Shown here piece after piece: positions 1-8,500 of a stretch of 15,300 bases of DNA. The first letter of the stretch is position 1; every line of letters starts with the position of its first letter. Under the pieces are notes generated by a model. That model did not search any database. It saw only the letters and a list, made by a program, of their open reading frames with translations, and had not been told where the DNA came from. A program made the translations under genes and the position numbers. The stretch covers positions 1 through 15,300 of the forward strand of contig CALYRP010000005.1 in NCBI GenBank assembly GCA_945483255.1, read 5' to 3'. This DNA is from an uncultured Pseudomonadota bacterium (lineage in GTDB: Bacteria > Pseudomonadota > Alphaproteobacteria > Rs-D84).

Positions 1-605
1 GTACAAATGGCACTTAAAAGACGTTTAGTTATATTTAAATTAACTGGCAATTTATATAATTTATCAATGTATGGCGCACCACAATCTGTGCATACCGTGC
101 GCCCTGTTTTTGGCGATAAATATATTAAATTATCCGTGCGTCCACACCCTGAACATTTTGTTAAATCCAGCGCATACCCAAGTTCTGTTAACAAATCAAT
201 TTCCCATTTCAAATATAAATCATATGGCGAATCCGAATTTGGTAATTGTTTTAATAAATCTAAAGTTTTTTCGTACAGATGTTTATAAGATTCGCGTTCT
301 GGCAATAATGTATAAATCAATGAAAAAGCCGCATTCATTATCTTTAATAAATCCATATTTAACATCAAAGGTGCCGCCAGATTTTTTTCACTTTCAAAAT
401 GGAAAACACCAAGTTGTGAATCAAGACGCGCATTCCATGAAACCAGACCGCATTGTCCAATTAATGGTTTGTTTTTTTTCGCGACAACCGCGCCACGTAA
501 CATACCAGCCAAAACGCCGTTGTCATGTGTAAATATATGCGCAATGCAATCACGTTCTGAAAACGCGCGCATATTTATAAAAATACCATTTGTTTCGATT
601 TGCAT
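1..605 (-). CDS. recO: DNA repair protein RecO, C-terminus beyond the window
   Basis: RecO acts in the RecFOR pathway, loading RecA onto SSB-coated single-stranded DNA. The minus strand reads without a stop from ATG at 605 to the window edge, giving 201 residues starting MQIETNGIFINMRAFSERD. The N-terminal OB-fold part is followed by a helical region and the segment KWEIDLLTELGYALDLTKC (133-151), which is the typical RecO entry to its zinc finger. The finger itself is visible as C151-x2-C154 and C172-x2-C175. About 30-50 C-terminal residues should lie left of the window. No good Shine-Dalgarno sequence precedes the ATG. A TATAAT lies a few bases upstream of the ATG without a convincing -35 box, and the ppiD terminator lies just upstream. 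Forward-strand reading frames over this region are shadows of this gene. Confidence 0.9.
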   Translation of the reverse strand, partial: MQIETNGIFINMRAFSERDCIAHIFTHDNGVLAGMLRGAVVAKKNKPLIGQCGLVSWNARLDSQLGVFHFESEKNLAAPLMLNMDLLKIMNAAFSLIYTLLPERESYKHLYEKTLDLLKQLPNSDSPYDLYLKWEIDLLTELGYALDLTKCSGCGRTDNLIYLSPKTGRTVCTDCGAPYIDKLYKLPVNLNITKRLLSAIC

Positions 606-620
606 AATTTTATTATATAT

Positions 621-640
621 AAAAATCGCCCGATGGGCGA
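621..640 (-). terminator. Rho-independent terminator after ppiD
   Basis: Read on the minus strand, the stem TCGCCC / GGGCGA (loop ATC, plus-strand 626-640) begins 3 bases past the ppiD stop and is followed by TTTTT (625-621). It separates ppiD from recO. Confidence 0.8.
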
Positions 641-643
641 CTT

Positions 644-2056
644 TTATTTTGTGATAAATTTATTGTAATTTCTTTCGTTGATTTTCACAGGATATTCATT
701 TCTAAGGAATTGTATATAATCGTCCAAAACGAAACGTGTGGACATTTTTTCTAGTTCCTTGCGAATAGATTCCTTTTTGGCTTTGTCTGGTGATGGCACT
801 GTGTTTTTACCAACAGACACAACATAGAACGCATTTCCATCTTCAGCGATAATATGTTCGCCCTCTTTTCCAGCGAATGCTGCATTCAAAACACTTAATG
901 GCGCACCTTCGGTTCTGGATACGGTTGTTTCATTCATGTTTTTAACCGTTTCGCCTTTGTTCAATGCAATCAATTTTTCATTAGCTTTCAAATAAGCCTG
1001 CTTGCGTTGTTCTGCTTTTTTCCAATCTGAAACTAATGATTTTTTAACATCATTAAATTCAGCATTATGTTGTGCAATGACTTCATCAACGCGCAAGATA
1101 ATGAACCCATCTTTTAATTCGATTAATTCGCTTTCGCTGCCAGATTCCATTGCAAACAATTTTGCAATCAAATCATCACTTAAAACCTTGTCAGAAATTT
1201 TTTCACCGCGTTTTAATTTCGCAATTTGTACATATCTTGCTTTGTGTTTGTTTGCGGCGGCTTTCATTGAATCACCCGATATAATCATATCTTCGATTTG
1301 TTGACTCTTTTTAAAACCTGCATCATATAAATCTGGCTTAGAATTATCAGACGCAACAAACACATAAGATACCGCGCGTGTTTCCGGAACGACAATCGGA
1401 TTAGTCGCATAATATGTCTTTAATTGTTCATCGTTTGGTTCGCCGACTTTGTAATCTGCAAATTTAACAGTTGAATATTTAATCGCGCGTTTTGCATATC
1501 GTGCATTATATGCCGCATCAACCGCAAATTGAGGAACACGCATTGGAACATTTGCCGCCCCCATTGTCATGTTACGCAAAATATCGGCACGCAAAATATT
1601 TGCAAAATCTTGTTCTGATAAACCGCTGTTTTGTAAAACCATATCGAACATCCATGGTACAAATTTACCGTTAACCTGGAATTGCGGATAACCTTTTATT
1701 TCGTCTGCGATTCGTTTATCAGACACGACAAAACCCAAATCGCGCGCACGATTCAAAGCCAATTGATTTGTTGTCAATTTTGTCATAACAGAATTTGTTA
1801 ATTGTTCTGCCTTTTTCGGATCAGTATATGCCGCACGTTGTTCATCTTTGGACATAGATGCCAATTGTTGCGATCTTTCATTATTAAACTGTTGTAATGA
1901 AATATCAGCATTTCCAACATGAACCAATGTTGTATCGCGTGATGCACCACCAAATATCCATTCAGCAGCACCCCAACCCACAAAACTGAAAATTAAAATA
2001 AACATTAAAAATTTCGCCAACGGTTTGTCAGCAGCATTACGTAAATATTCTAGCAT
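644..2056 (-). CDS. ppiD: PpiD-like periplasmic chaperone (SurA-N / parvulin-type)
   Basis: PpiD is an inner-membrane-anchored periplasmic folding factor that meets outer-membrane proteins leaving the Sec translocon. The 470-residue product has a short cytoplasmic start, one transmembrane helix (about 14-35, ending VGWGAAEWIFG) and a SurA-N-type helical domain (about 40-190). That domain contains the diagnostic stretch FQVNGKFVPWMFDMVLQNSG. A C-terminal half follows (about 195-350) in the place of the parvulin domain. I cannot find a clear parvulin active-site pattern, so isomerase activity is doubtful and a chaperone role more likely. It is shorter than the E. coli protein (623). The start at 2056 is chosen because AAAGGTGG lies five bases upstream; an in-frame ATG at 2134 would overlap tpiA and the promoter. 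Divergent pairing with tpiA is familiar in Alphaproteobacteria. Confidence 0.85.
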   Translation of the reverse strand: MLEYLRNAADKPLAKFLMFILIFSFVGWGAAEWIFGGASRDTTLVHVGNADISLQQFNNERSQQLASMSKDEQRAAYTDPKKAEQLTNSVMTKLTTNQLALNRARDLGFVVSDKRIADEIKGYPQFQVNGKFVPWMFDMVLQNSGLSEQDFANILRADILRNMTMGAANVPMRVPQFAVDAAYNARYAKRAIKYSTVKFADYKVGEPNDEQLKTYYATNPIVVPETRAVSYVFVASDNSKPDLYDAGFKKSQQIEDMIISGDSMKAAANKHKARYVQIAKLKRGEKISDKVLSDDLIAKLFAMESGSESELIELKDGFIILRVDEVIAQHNAEFNDVKKSLVSDWKKAEQRKQAYLKANEKLIALNKGETVKNMNETTVSRTEGAPLSVLNAAFAGKEGEHIIAEDGNAFYVVSVGKNTVPSPDKAKKESIRKELEKMSTRFVLDDYIQFLRNEYPVKINERNYNKFITK

Positions 2057-2074
2057 TTTTCCACCTTTTGCGAT

Positions 2075-2104
2075 ACCATAGCAAAAAAGATGATAAAAAA
2101 TCAA
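2075..2104 (-). promoter_or_regulatory. Putative ppiD promoter
   Basis: On the minus strand TTGATT (2104-2099), an 18-base spacer and TATGGT (2080-2075) preceded by TGC fit an extended -10 sigma70 promoter. It leaves a leader of about 15 bases before the ppiD start, just enough for the ribosome binding site. No equally good plus-strand promoter for tpiA is visible in the same gap. Confidence 0.5.
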
Positions 2105-2120
2105 TAAAAAAGGAAGAAAA

Positions 2121-2819
2121 ATGAAATTTATCATTGGTAATTGGAAAATGAACGGAAATACAGAACAAAAAGATGTTCTGCTTAAATCTATAAAAAACGT
2201 TCAAACCAACAATAAAATCGTTATATGTTTACCATTCACATTATTGCATGGAAATGATTTTGGAATAACAATCGGTGCCCAAGATATCAGTGAACACACC
2301 AACGGTGCGTACACTGGCGATATATCTGGTCAAATGCTAAAAGATGCCAATATTAAATATGTCATTGTCGGCCACAGCGAAAGACGTTTTTACCACAACG
2401 AAACAAATGATATTGTCAAAGCCAAGGCAACAACCGCAGTCGCATATGGAATAACACCAATTATTTGTATTGGTGAAACCCAAAGCGAACGCAACATGGG
2501 CCGCACAATGAGTGTCGTCAAAAAAATGTTATTAGAAAGTGTTCCTGATTATGGCGAATATATTATCGCATACGAACCACGTTGGGCGATTGGTTCTGGG
2601 ACAACACCAAGCGTTTCTGAAATAAAAGCAATACACGAAACAATATTCAAAACATTACGGAATATAAACCGTGAAAACACCCCTATCCTTTACGGTGGCA
2701 GTGTTGACGAAGAAAACGCAAAAACAATTACATCTGTCGCACATGTTGATGGTTTATTAATTGGACGAGCATCCTTGAAAAGTGATACTTTTTTACCTAT
2801 AATAAAATCGATTGATTAA
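2121..2819 (+). CDS. tpiA: Triosephosphate isomerase
   Basis: This glycolytic enzyme interconverts dihydroxyacetone phosphate and glyceraldehyde 3-phosphate in the cytoplasm. All catalytic parts are present: N7 and K9 in GNWKMN, H85 in IVGHSERR, the general base E152 in AYEPRWAIGSG, the flexible lid that follows it (about 154-163), and the phosphate-binding YGGSV (191-195) and GLLIGRASL (211-219). At 232 residues it is about 20 shorter than usual, mostly through trimmed loops, and I see no missing key residue. AGGAAG sits five bases before the ATG. It is divergent from ppiD and followed 28 bases later by grpE, so the two probably share a transcript. Confidence 0.97.
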   Translation: MKFIIGNWKMNGNTEQKDVLLKSIKNVQTNNKIVICLPFTLLHGNDFGITIGAQDISEHTNGAYTGDISGQMLKDANIKYVIVGHSERRFYHNETNDIVKAKATTAVAYGITPIICIGETQSERNMGRTMSVVKKMLLESVPDYGEYIIAYEPRWAIGSGTTPSVSEIKAIHETIFKTLRNINRENTPILYGGSVDEENAKTITSVAHVDGLLIGRASLKSDTFLPIIKSID

Positions 2820-2847
2820 ATATATAATACGAAAAAGCAGGTAAATT

Positions 2848-3366
2848 ATGGAAAACGAAAATAAAAAAGAAGTAGAAATTGAATCTGTATCTGTGGACGA
2901 TAAACATGACGAAGTTGCCACCGATAAACAATCTGAAATCATCGAACAATTAAATAACAAAATTGCAGAATTAAACGATAAATATTTACGTGTTGCGGCA
3001 GAACTTGAAAACACACGTCGACGCGCATCATTAGATATTGAATCTGTATCGCGCAATCGTGTTATGGGGGTTGCCGAAAAAATATTGCCTGTTATGGATG
3101 CGATTAATGCGGCATTAAAACACAGCCCTGACGATGAAGGCATCAAAACAATGCAACGCGCAACGGAAAGCGCTTTTGCCCAAATCGGTATTACAAAAAT
3201 CGAAAGTATCGGACAAATATTGAATCCACAATTTCACAATGCAATCCAAATGGTAGACAAACCGGATGAAGAAACACCAACAAATACAATCGTTGATGAA
3301 ATGCAGACCGGATATATGTTTGCTGATAATGTATTGCGTCCTGCGATGGTTGTTGTATCAAAATAA
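2848..3366 (+). CDS. grpE: Nucleotide exchange factor GrpE
   Basis: GrpE is the co-chaperone that releases ADP from DnaK. The 172-residue protein has an acidic, disordered start, then a long coiled coil (about 25-65, with AELNDKYLRVAAELENTRRR). The central helical part contains VMGVAEKILPVMDAINAAL. The C-terminal beta-domain has LNPQFHNAIQMV and ends GYMFADNVLRPAMVVVSK, the standard family signature. AGG lies eight bases before the ATG. It follows tpiA at 28 bases and is closed by a strong terminator; dnaK, dnaJ and hrcA are not in the window. I see no heat-shock promoter or CIRCE element upstream. Confidence 0.96.
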   Translation: MENENKKEVEIESVSVDDKHDEVATDKQSEIIEQLNNKIAELNDKYLRVAAELENTRRRASLDIESVSRNRVMGVAEKILPVMDAINAALKHSPDDEGIKTMQRATESAFAQIGITKIESIGQILNPQFHNAIQMVDKPDEETPTNTIVDEMQTGYMFADNVLRPAMVVVSK

Positions 3367-3370
3367 AAAC

Positions 3371-3392
3371 CGCCCGTTTGGGCGTTTTTTTT
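3371..3392. terminator. Bidirectional Rho-independent terminator
   Basis: CGCCC-GTTT-GGGCG (3371-3384) followed by eight T closes tpiA-grpE. On the minus strand the same stem is followed by GGTTTTTATTTT, so it can also stop the oncoming gene, whose stop codon (3391-3393) lies at the edge of the T-run. Confidence 0.85.
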
Positions 3393-3825
3393 ATTTTTCT
3401 TTATCAAATACCGCCAACCAGCGATTGCGTGTTTTTTGATTTTGTTCGTATATTTTATGAACAGTGTTTTGATTTTTTCTGATTCTTTTTATTAAATCAG
3501 TTTCTTTGTTCGCAATATGTTCCGGATGTGATTCAAAATATTTCTTACAATCGTATGCGATATTAATGGCACGATGCATAAAATTTGGGTTTTCTATTTT
3601 CATCAAAACTTTTGGATGAGATGCAATTGTGTATAACACTTCAAATTTCGGACGCTGTTCATCGTTAATTTCCGAAAAACTTTGATTAACACATAATGTT
3701 CCAACATTTTGTAATATTATTTCAATTCTGGTTTCACCAAGATTTAAATCAACAACAGATACCAATGCATTTTTATACCCAGCATTTACCAAATCTAGAA
3801 ACAATGATAATTGTTCGTTGTTCAT
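3391..3825 (-). CDS. Unrecognised 144-residue protein
   Basis: I do not recognise this family. The 144-residue product has no signal peptide or membrane helix, so it is probably cytoplasmic. The first 45 residues look like alternating helix and strand (MNNEQLSLFLDLVNAGYKNA, then a strand-rich piece with VSVVDLNLGETRIEIILQNV). The second half is helical and ends in a basic stretch rich in K, R, N and Q (about 105-140). Two cysteines do not form a motif. No Shine-Dalgarno sequence is evident. It starts 65 bases after the hydrolase gene's stop but has its own consensus-like promoter covered by a palindrome, so it is probably regulated separately. Codon use matches its neighbours, and its coding potential is supported by the promoter and shared terminator. 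Confidence 0.7.
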   Translation of the reverse strand: MNNEQLSLFLDLVNAGYKNALVSVVDLNLGETRIEIILQNVGTLCVNQSFSEINDEQRPKFEVLYTIASHPKVLMKIENPNFMHRAINIAYDCKKYFESHPEHIANKETDLIKRIRKNQNTVHKIYEQNQKTRNRWLAVFDKEK

Positions 3826-3832
3826 ATTAAAA

Positions 3833-3868
3833 GTGTTAACCCTTTGTATTTCTACAAAAAGTTAACAC
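3833..3868. repeat. 36-base nested palindrome over a promoter
   Basis: Outer arms GTGTTAAC (3833-3840) and GTTAACAC (3861-3868) are perfect inverted repeats. Inner arms TTTGTA (3843-3848) and TACAAA (3853-3858) flank a four-base loop. On the minus strand the loop is GAAA and the two leftover positions on each side are T opposite G, so an RNA copy would form a continuous 16-pair stem. It overlaps the -10 box of the downstream gene. An operator is the likeliest reading; a weak terminator for the upstream hydrolase gene (stem followed by TTTTAAT) is the alternative. Confidence 0.7.
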
Positions 3869-3887
3869 ATTTATATTTTTTTGTCAA
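3859..3887 (-). promoter_or_regulatory. Promoter of the 144-residue protein gene
   Basis: Minus strand: perfect -35 TTGACA (3887-3882), a 17-base spacer and TAACTT (3864-3859). The predicted transcript starts near 3852, about 27 bases before the ATG. The -10 box lies inside one arm of the palindrome. Confidence 0.6.
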
Positions 3888-3889
3888 GA

Positions 3890-4972
3890 TTATTTGTTTA
3901 TATCTGCATCAACCATAGGGCGTGCTTTAATTGTGTCCAACGGATGTTTTTGATATGCGATATTCGTAAAATCTATGTTATTCAAATCAAATTTGCGAAT
4001 AATTGGGTTATACATTGTTGTATAATACAATTTATTGTTGGTCATATCGGTTACAGTTGTCCATTGGGTTGCCGTTAGTATGTTTGGAATCTTAGTTTTA
4101 TCGGCAAACTGCATTCCAATTGGAATCGTCATAGATTCAAGTATAGTGAATGCCTGAATTACAGTTTGTGGGGTATCCACAACCGGTGCACTGGTTTGAT
4201 ACATTGCAACACGCACAAAGCGTGATGGCGGCGTAAAATCGCCCGGCAACCCAAGTGATCCAGAACCATGTTCAATAGATTCCAGTGCGATGTCGCCAAA
4301 TTTATGTGGTTCAACTGTTCCTGGCTGTAAATTTATATAATTATTCAAATTTGTAATATGCCATGGATACCCAGGCGCATTCGTCAAAACACCCAATTTA
4401 TTTTCATAAACCATCGGGATACCGTCAACGTATTCAATAACAATCTGGCGGCCATATTTATCCGCAACACGCCAATGCAGATTTCCTGCGCGCGCATCCG
4501 TTGCCACTACCCGAACATCTGCCAATGCTGCAATCACATCATCGACAGTTTCAAAATTGCCCAATACCCACGCGACAAATTCAGTATCCGAAATCGTAAC
4601 ATCTTTCGTGTTTGGGTTATATTTTGGATACGAACCATATTTTGGAAAATAAAACAACCCAGCTGACAGCCCTGTTTCGTTTAATCCTTCGATAATATAA
4701 TCTTCGGATGCCAAACCGACATAACCATAAAACGCGGTATATTTCATACCTGTTCTGGTGCCATCTGGCAACATTGATTGACGTTCATAGCCACGCGGAA
4801 CAATTAAATAATCACTTGGGTTTTCGCCGTTGGACCATTCAACTGTTCGCGCAACGATTTTTGCACCGTCTTTGGAAGTTAATGAAATTCCTGTACAGGA
4901 ATTGGCACGGGTGTGGATGCCAACAATCGCCAGCATCATCACAAAAACAAGATTTAATTTTTTCGTTTTCAT
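3890..4972 (-). CDS. Secreted choloylglycine hydrolase / penicillin V acylase family
   Basis: This is an Ntn-hydrolase that cuts an amide bond using an N-terminal cysteine; family members deconjugate bile salts, cleave penicillin V or degrade acyl-homoserine lactones. A Sec signal peptide (1 to about 25) runs straight into the nucleophile C26 (NSCTGISLTSKDG), so signal cleavage could itself expose the catalytic residue. Other family positions are visible: R42 (16 after the Cys), N98 in EGLNETGLSAGLFYF, N198 in VLTNAPGYPWHITNLNNY and R251 in PPSRFVR. The position usually Asp is Glu (E45), which I believe is common in Gram-negative members. Length (360) fits the family. Substrate cannot be read from sequence; bile salts are plausible if the host is an animal gut. 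No Shine-Dalgarno or clear promoter is visible. Confidence 0.88.
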   Translation of the reverse strand: MKTKKLNLVFVMMLAIVGIHTRANSCTGISLTSKDGAKIVARTVEWSNGENPSDYLIVPRGYERQSMLPDGTRTGMKYTAFYGYVGLASEDYIIEGLNETGLSAGLFYFPKYGSYPKYNPNTKDVTISDTEFVAWVLGNFETVDDVIAALADVRVVATDARAGNLHWRVADKYGRQIVIEYVDGIPMVYENKLGVLTNAPGYPWHITNLNNYINLQPGTVEPHKFGDIALESIEHGSGSLGLPGDFTPPSRFVRVAMYQTSAPVVDTPQTVIQAFTILESMTIPIGMQFADKTKIPNILTATQWTTVTDMTNNKLYYTTMYNPIIRKFDLNNIDFTNIAYQKHPLDTIKARPMVDADINK

Positions 4973-5024
4973 GCTTTTATTTTTTCATATAAAAAACATA
5001 AAAGCCACAGGAACCTATTCCATC

Positions 5025-5054
5025 AAAAAAAACCGCTAATTTCTGCGGTTTTTT
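5025..5054 (-). terminator. Rho-independent terminator after the 138-residue protein gene
   Basis: Minus strand: AAAAAACCGC, loop AGAAATTA, GCGGTTTTTT with further T (down to 5025), about 30 bases past the stop at 5085. The sequence is nearly symmetric and could work both ways, but no plus-strand gene runs into it. Confidence 0.75.
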
Positions 5055-5084
5055 ATGATTTTGTCGAAGTTCCATAAGTTGTCG

Positions 5085-5501
5085 CTATCGAATCGTTTTT
5101 CCTGATTTGGCTTCGGGTATATACAAAGAATAATATTTTTGTTTTATTCTTGTCATTTCTTGTACCAATTTGTTCTTATTCGTACACATTGCATAATTAA
5201 TACGTAAAACAGGCTGTTTTTCATCCCCAAATATATGCGAATTATGAACATCCATTTGGATACCGTTTCTGGCAAATATGTCTTTGGCGATATTTATATC
5301 CGATTCAGATTGTGGTGCATAATATGCATATAAATCAAGTATATGAATGAATACATGTCGTTTTGTCACAACTGGCGAACACATCTTGCACATACTGGCC
5401 AATAATGCAACATCTTCATCTGGAATGGTTTTAACATCTGAAAAAACAGGTTTTTCCAGTCTGCTTGTTATTTTTGTCTTCAAATTTTTTAAAAACCGCA
5501 T
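5085..5501 (-). CDS. Unrecognised 138-residue protein
   Basis: I do not recognise this protein. It starts MRFLKNLKTKITSRLEKP, a basic stretch, and contains three cysteines close together (C39, C42 in MCKMC, and C107). It also has a helix-strand pattern (HVFIHILDLYAYYA; INIAKDIFARNGIQMDVHN; VLRINYAMC) that suggests a small soluble alpha/beta fold. No signal peptide or membrane helix is seen. The start at 5501 is set by AAAGGA seven bases upstream; an in-frame ATG at 5552 is rejected because it lies inside the promoter. The gene is a single unit: near-perfect promoter, short leader, terminator. It begins 62 bases after the autotransporter's stop but need not depend on it. Confidence 0.75.
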   Translation of the reverse strand: MRFLKNLKTKITSRLEKPVFSDVKTIPDEDVALLASMCKMCSPVVTKRHVFIHILDLYAYYAPQSESDINIAKDIFARNGIQMDVHNSHIFGDEKQPVLRINYAMCTNKNKLVQEMTRIKQKYYSLYIPEAKSGKTIR

Positions 5502-5531
5502 AATAAATCCTTTGTTATAGTCTGCATCAAA

Positions 5532-5559
5532 ATTATAGACAAAAAATAACAAATGTCAA
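5532..5559 (-). promoter_or_regulatory. Consensus sigma70 promoter for the 138-residue protein gene
   Basis: Minus strand: TTGACA (5559-5554), 16-base spacer, TATAAT (5537-5532), both boxes perfect. Transcription should start near 5525, giving a leader of about 24 bases with the ribosome binding site AAAGGA. It is the best match to consensus in the window. Confidence 0.85.
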
Positions 5560-5563
5560 AAAA

Positions 5564-8500
5564 TTATATACCTAATCTATGATGAACTTTGAACATAAAT
5601 ATTGATTCATTACCAAATGCATCCGTATTACCCGGATTTACACGATATATAAAGCCAACACCCGCATCCGTAAATTCGCCAATTGACTGTTTATAAGAAC
5701 CAGAAAATCTTAATTCACGTTTTTGTGCACTTAAATCAATATATTCTATGCGTGGGTTATTTACAACAACATCAAAAGAACCATTGTCTTCAACAACGGA
5801 CAAATCTGCATAATCATAACCCATTTTACCATCAACCGCCGCCAATGGCATTGATGCAGTAAAATCGAAACCATACAAATCAAGCCCCAACGCAAATGCA
5901 TTTGAAGTTATATCAGATATCTTGGAAACCATTCCATGCCCAATATTCGCATGTGTGTTTGCATATGTTGCACGTGCAAACAATTTCATTTTTTCAAATG
6001 GTTTATAATTCGCGATGATATCTACATATTGTGTATCTGCGCCATTTAACGCCAGTAAACCATCACTGATTGCACCAAGCACAGTATTATTTTCGCGCAT
6101 ATTACCAACAGATACATCAAAACCAAATTTATCGTTATTATATACAACATCTATCGCACCACCGTTTGCCAACCCAAGACGCGCAGGTTCAAATTGTGAT
6201 GAAATCACAGGATCGTTTTCCAACAGATTTTCATTATTCATAACACCAGAAAATGCGCGCGCACCAAATGCAAAATTACCATATTTATATTTTGCGCCAC
6301 TGGTTACAGAATTTGAAATCAAAGATAATACACCATTTGCACGACCATTAAATCTGGATTCGCCATCTGTCAAATGATGTTGATATTCGGCGTTTAAATC
6401 ATAGTGTTCATTGTTGAATGATATTTTTAAATTATCTAATCCATTTAAATTATCATTATATGCGCGTGGCGACATCGCCATATCAAAAGTCATATTACCG
6501 ATTGTTTTTGAATGTTTATTTGTAGAATCAACCGCAAATTCACCCAACACATCACCCATATAAAGACCATAATTATAATCATTCTTTAATGATATTTCTG
6601 TATTCCAAACACGTGGCAAAGATATTGAACCATCCGCGCTTTCAATAATATCATAAAAAGCCGTACGTATTGTTCCACGTCCGCCCAGAACTGTTGACGC
6701 GCGCGCAGATGATGACGAAGACGTTGTCGCTACTTTGCCCCAAAAAGCGTTACCTGATGATTGCACAATTGTTCCAGTATCAGATGAATAAAAATACACA
6801 TTTGTTCCTGGACGCGTTGCACGTTCAAGATTTATCATACCATAACCAAACGCAGTCTTGAAACTTTCCAGATATTGTGCATCTGAATTATCAAGATTTG
6901 ATGGCAAAATATACATACTTTGTAAATAATTGATTAAATCAGAATTACTTGTCCATTTCGAATAACCATCTGAACTGTTTGGATTGATTCCCAAATACGG
7001 ACCGTCTGCGGTTAACGCCAAAAGCAAGAATATCTGTTTTGGTGTCATATAATTAAATGCACTTTTGACCAGCGCAACAGATCCCGCCATCGCTGCTGTT
7101 GCATCTAAATCTGTTGTCCCAGGTGCCGCAAAACACCACGGATTCATCGCACCACCATTACCGTTTCCGGCCAATCCACACATACGCGATGAATATTTAA
7201 TATCAGAATTATCAGCATCCGTCCAAATAGATAATTGTAATTTACCGGCACTTTCTGCGGAATATCCATCAATGGTTGTACCAGCCGTGCTGTTTGTTGG
7301 TTTAACCGCGACAACTGTTGCAAACAAATTTTCCAAATTCGGATAAACCACCGGTGCAAAGTTTTCAAATGTAGCCTCTTCTGGGGTTATTTTCCAATTT
7401 TCAATATCGATGACATTGTGGCCTGCGGGATTAACAATGATATGTTGTTGATTATTACCCAACGATACGAATGCCAAATCTGCAAATTTCGATGGTGTAT
7501 TAACCGCATTGGCACCGGTGTCATCATCCTTGTTTGAATTATATACAGCATCTATCATTTGCCCGAATTTGTATACTTTCTGGGCATCATTTGCCGCCAA
7601 AACATAAAATGATTTTGCATCAGAAAGTGTCGAATAATTCAAATATTGCGACAAATCTGGCAACGATAAATTTGCGATAACATTTGCAACATAATTGCCA
7701 GAATCTTTCAATTGCGACGCATTATAAATTGCTTCATAATTTTTGTAATCAACCGCGCCCAGAACCTTTGTCAATGTCAAAGAGTTTTCATGCCCCATAA
7801 CATACATTTGGTTGATATTGTTGTCTGCATTTGAATCAATATACAATTTATCATTTACAATGTAACCATGATATGTTTTTGTTCCAGATGTCGCAACAAA
7901 TGTTCCATTTGACACCGATTTCACAGTTAAAGTTTCATCAAACAAATCAAAAGTATCACCAATTGCCAGCGTGGTTCCAGCAATATCATAAGACCCAGCA
8001 ACAGCCGTACCTGTTGGGTTTGTCCAGCCCACTCCACTTCCTGTTTTATATACGGTTAATTGCCCATTTGGGATAAAACCATAAAAATCACCAACTGCAC
8101 GGCCTCCGTATTCCCATCCCGCAATTATCTTTGCCAATTTAGTATCAGCATTTGTTGCAGAACCAAATACAGTTCCCCCACCGGTTAAATCAAATGCAGT
8201 ATTTTCGGTGGCATCCGCAACTGTTGCCCCAGATAAATTGTAATATTTGTGTGATGTTTTTGTTGCTGCGATAGTCGCATTTCGACAAGCTTCTGATGAA
8301 GAATCATTGGCACACGCCGTTTGCACCGCAGTTATTTGCGAAGAATCAACCCATGGAATTAAACCATCAACTGCACTGCCCGATGAATTGACCCCAGAAC
8401 CGGTTACCATCGCAACATTTACTGGTTTTCCACCACCAGGAACATCGCCTGCGGGATAATAACCAAAACTTGATAAATCAAATGGCGCCAAATCATTGGT

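Noticed and set aside
71..532. Plus-strand open frame of 153 codons
   Set aside because: It lies antisense to recO, whose minus-strand frame gives a recognisable protein with a zinc finger.
8390..8422. VNVAMVTGSGVN as the subtilase Asp motif
   Set aside because: It resembles VAVIDSGVN but needs a gap and lacks Asp; the upstream GYLGMGTIRITND aligns without gaps to the usual motif and keeps D244.
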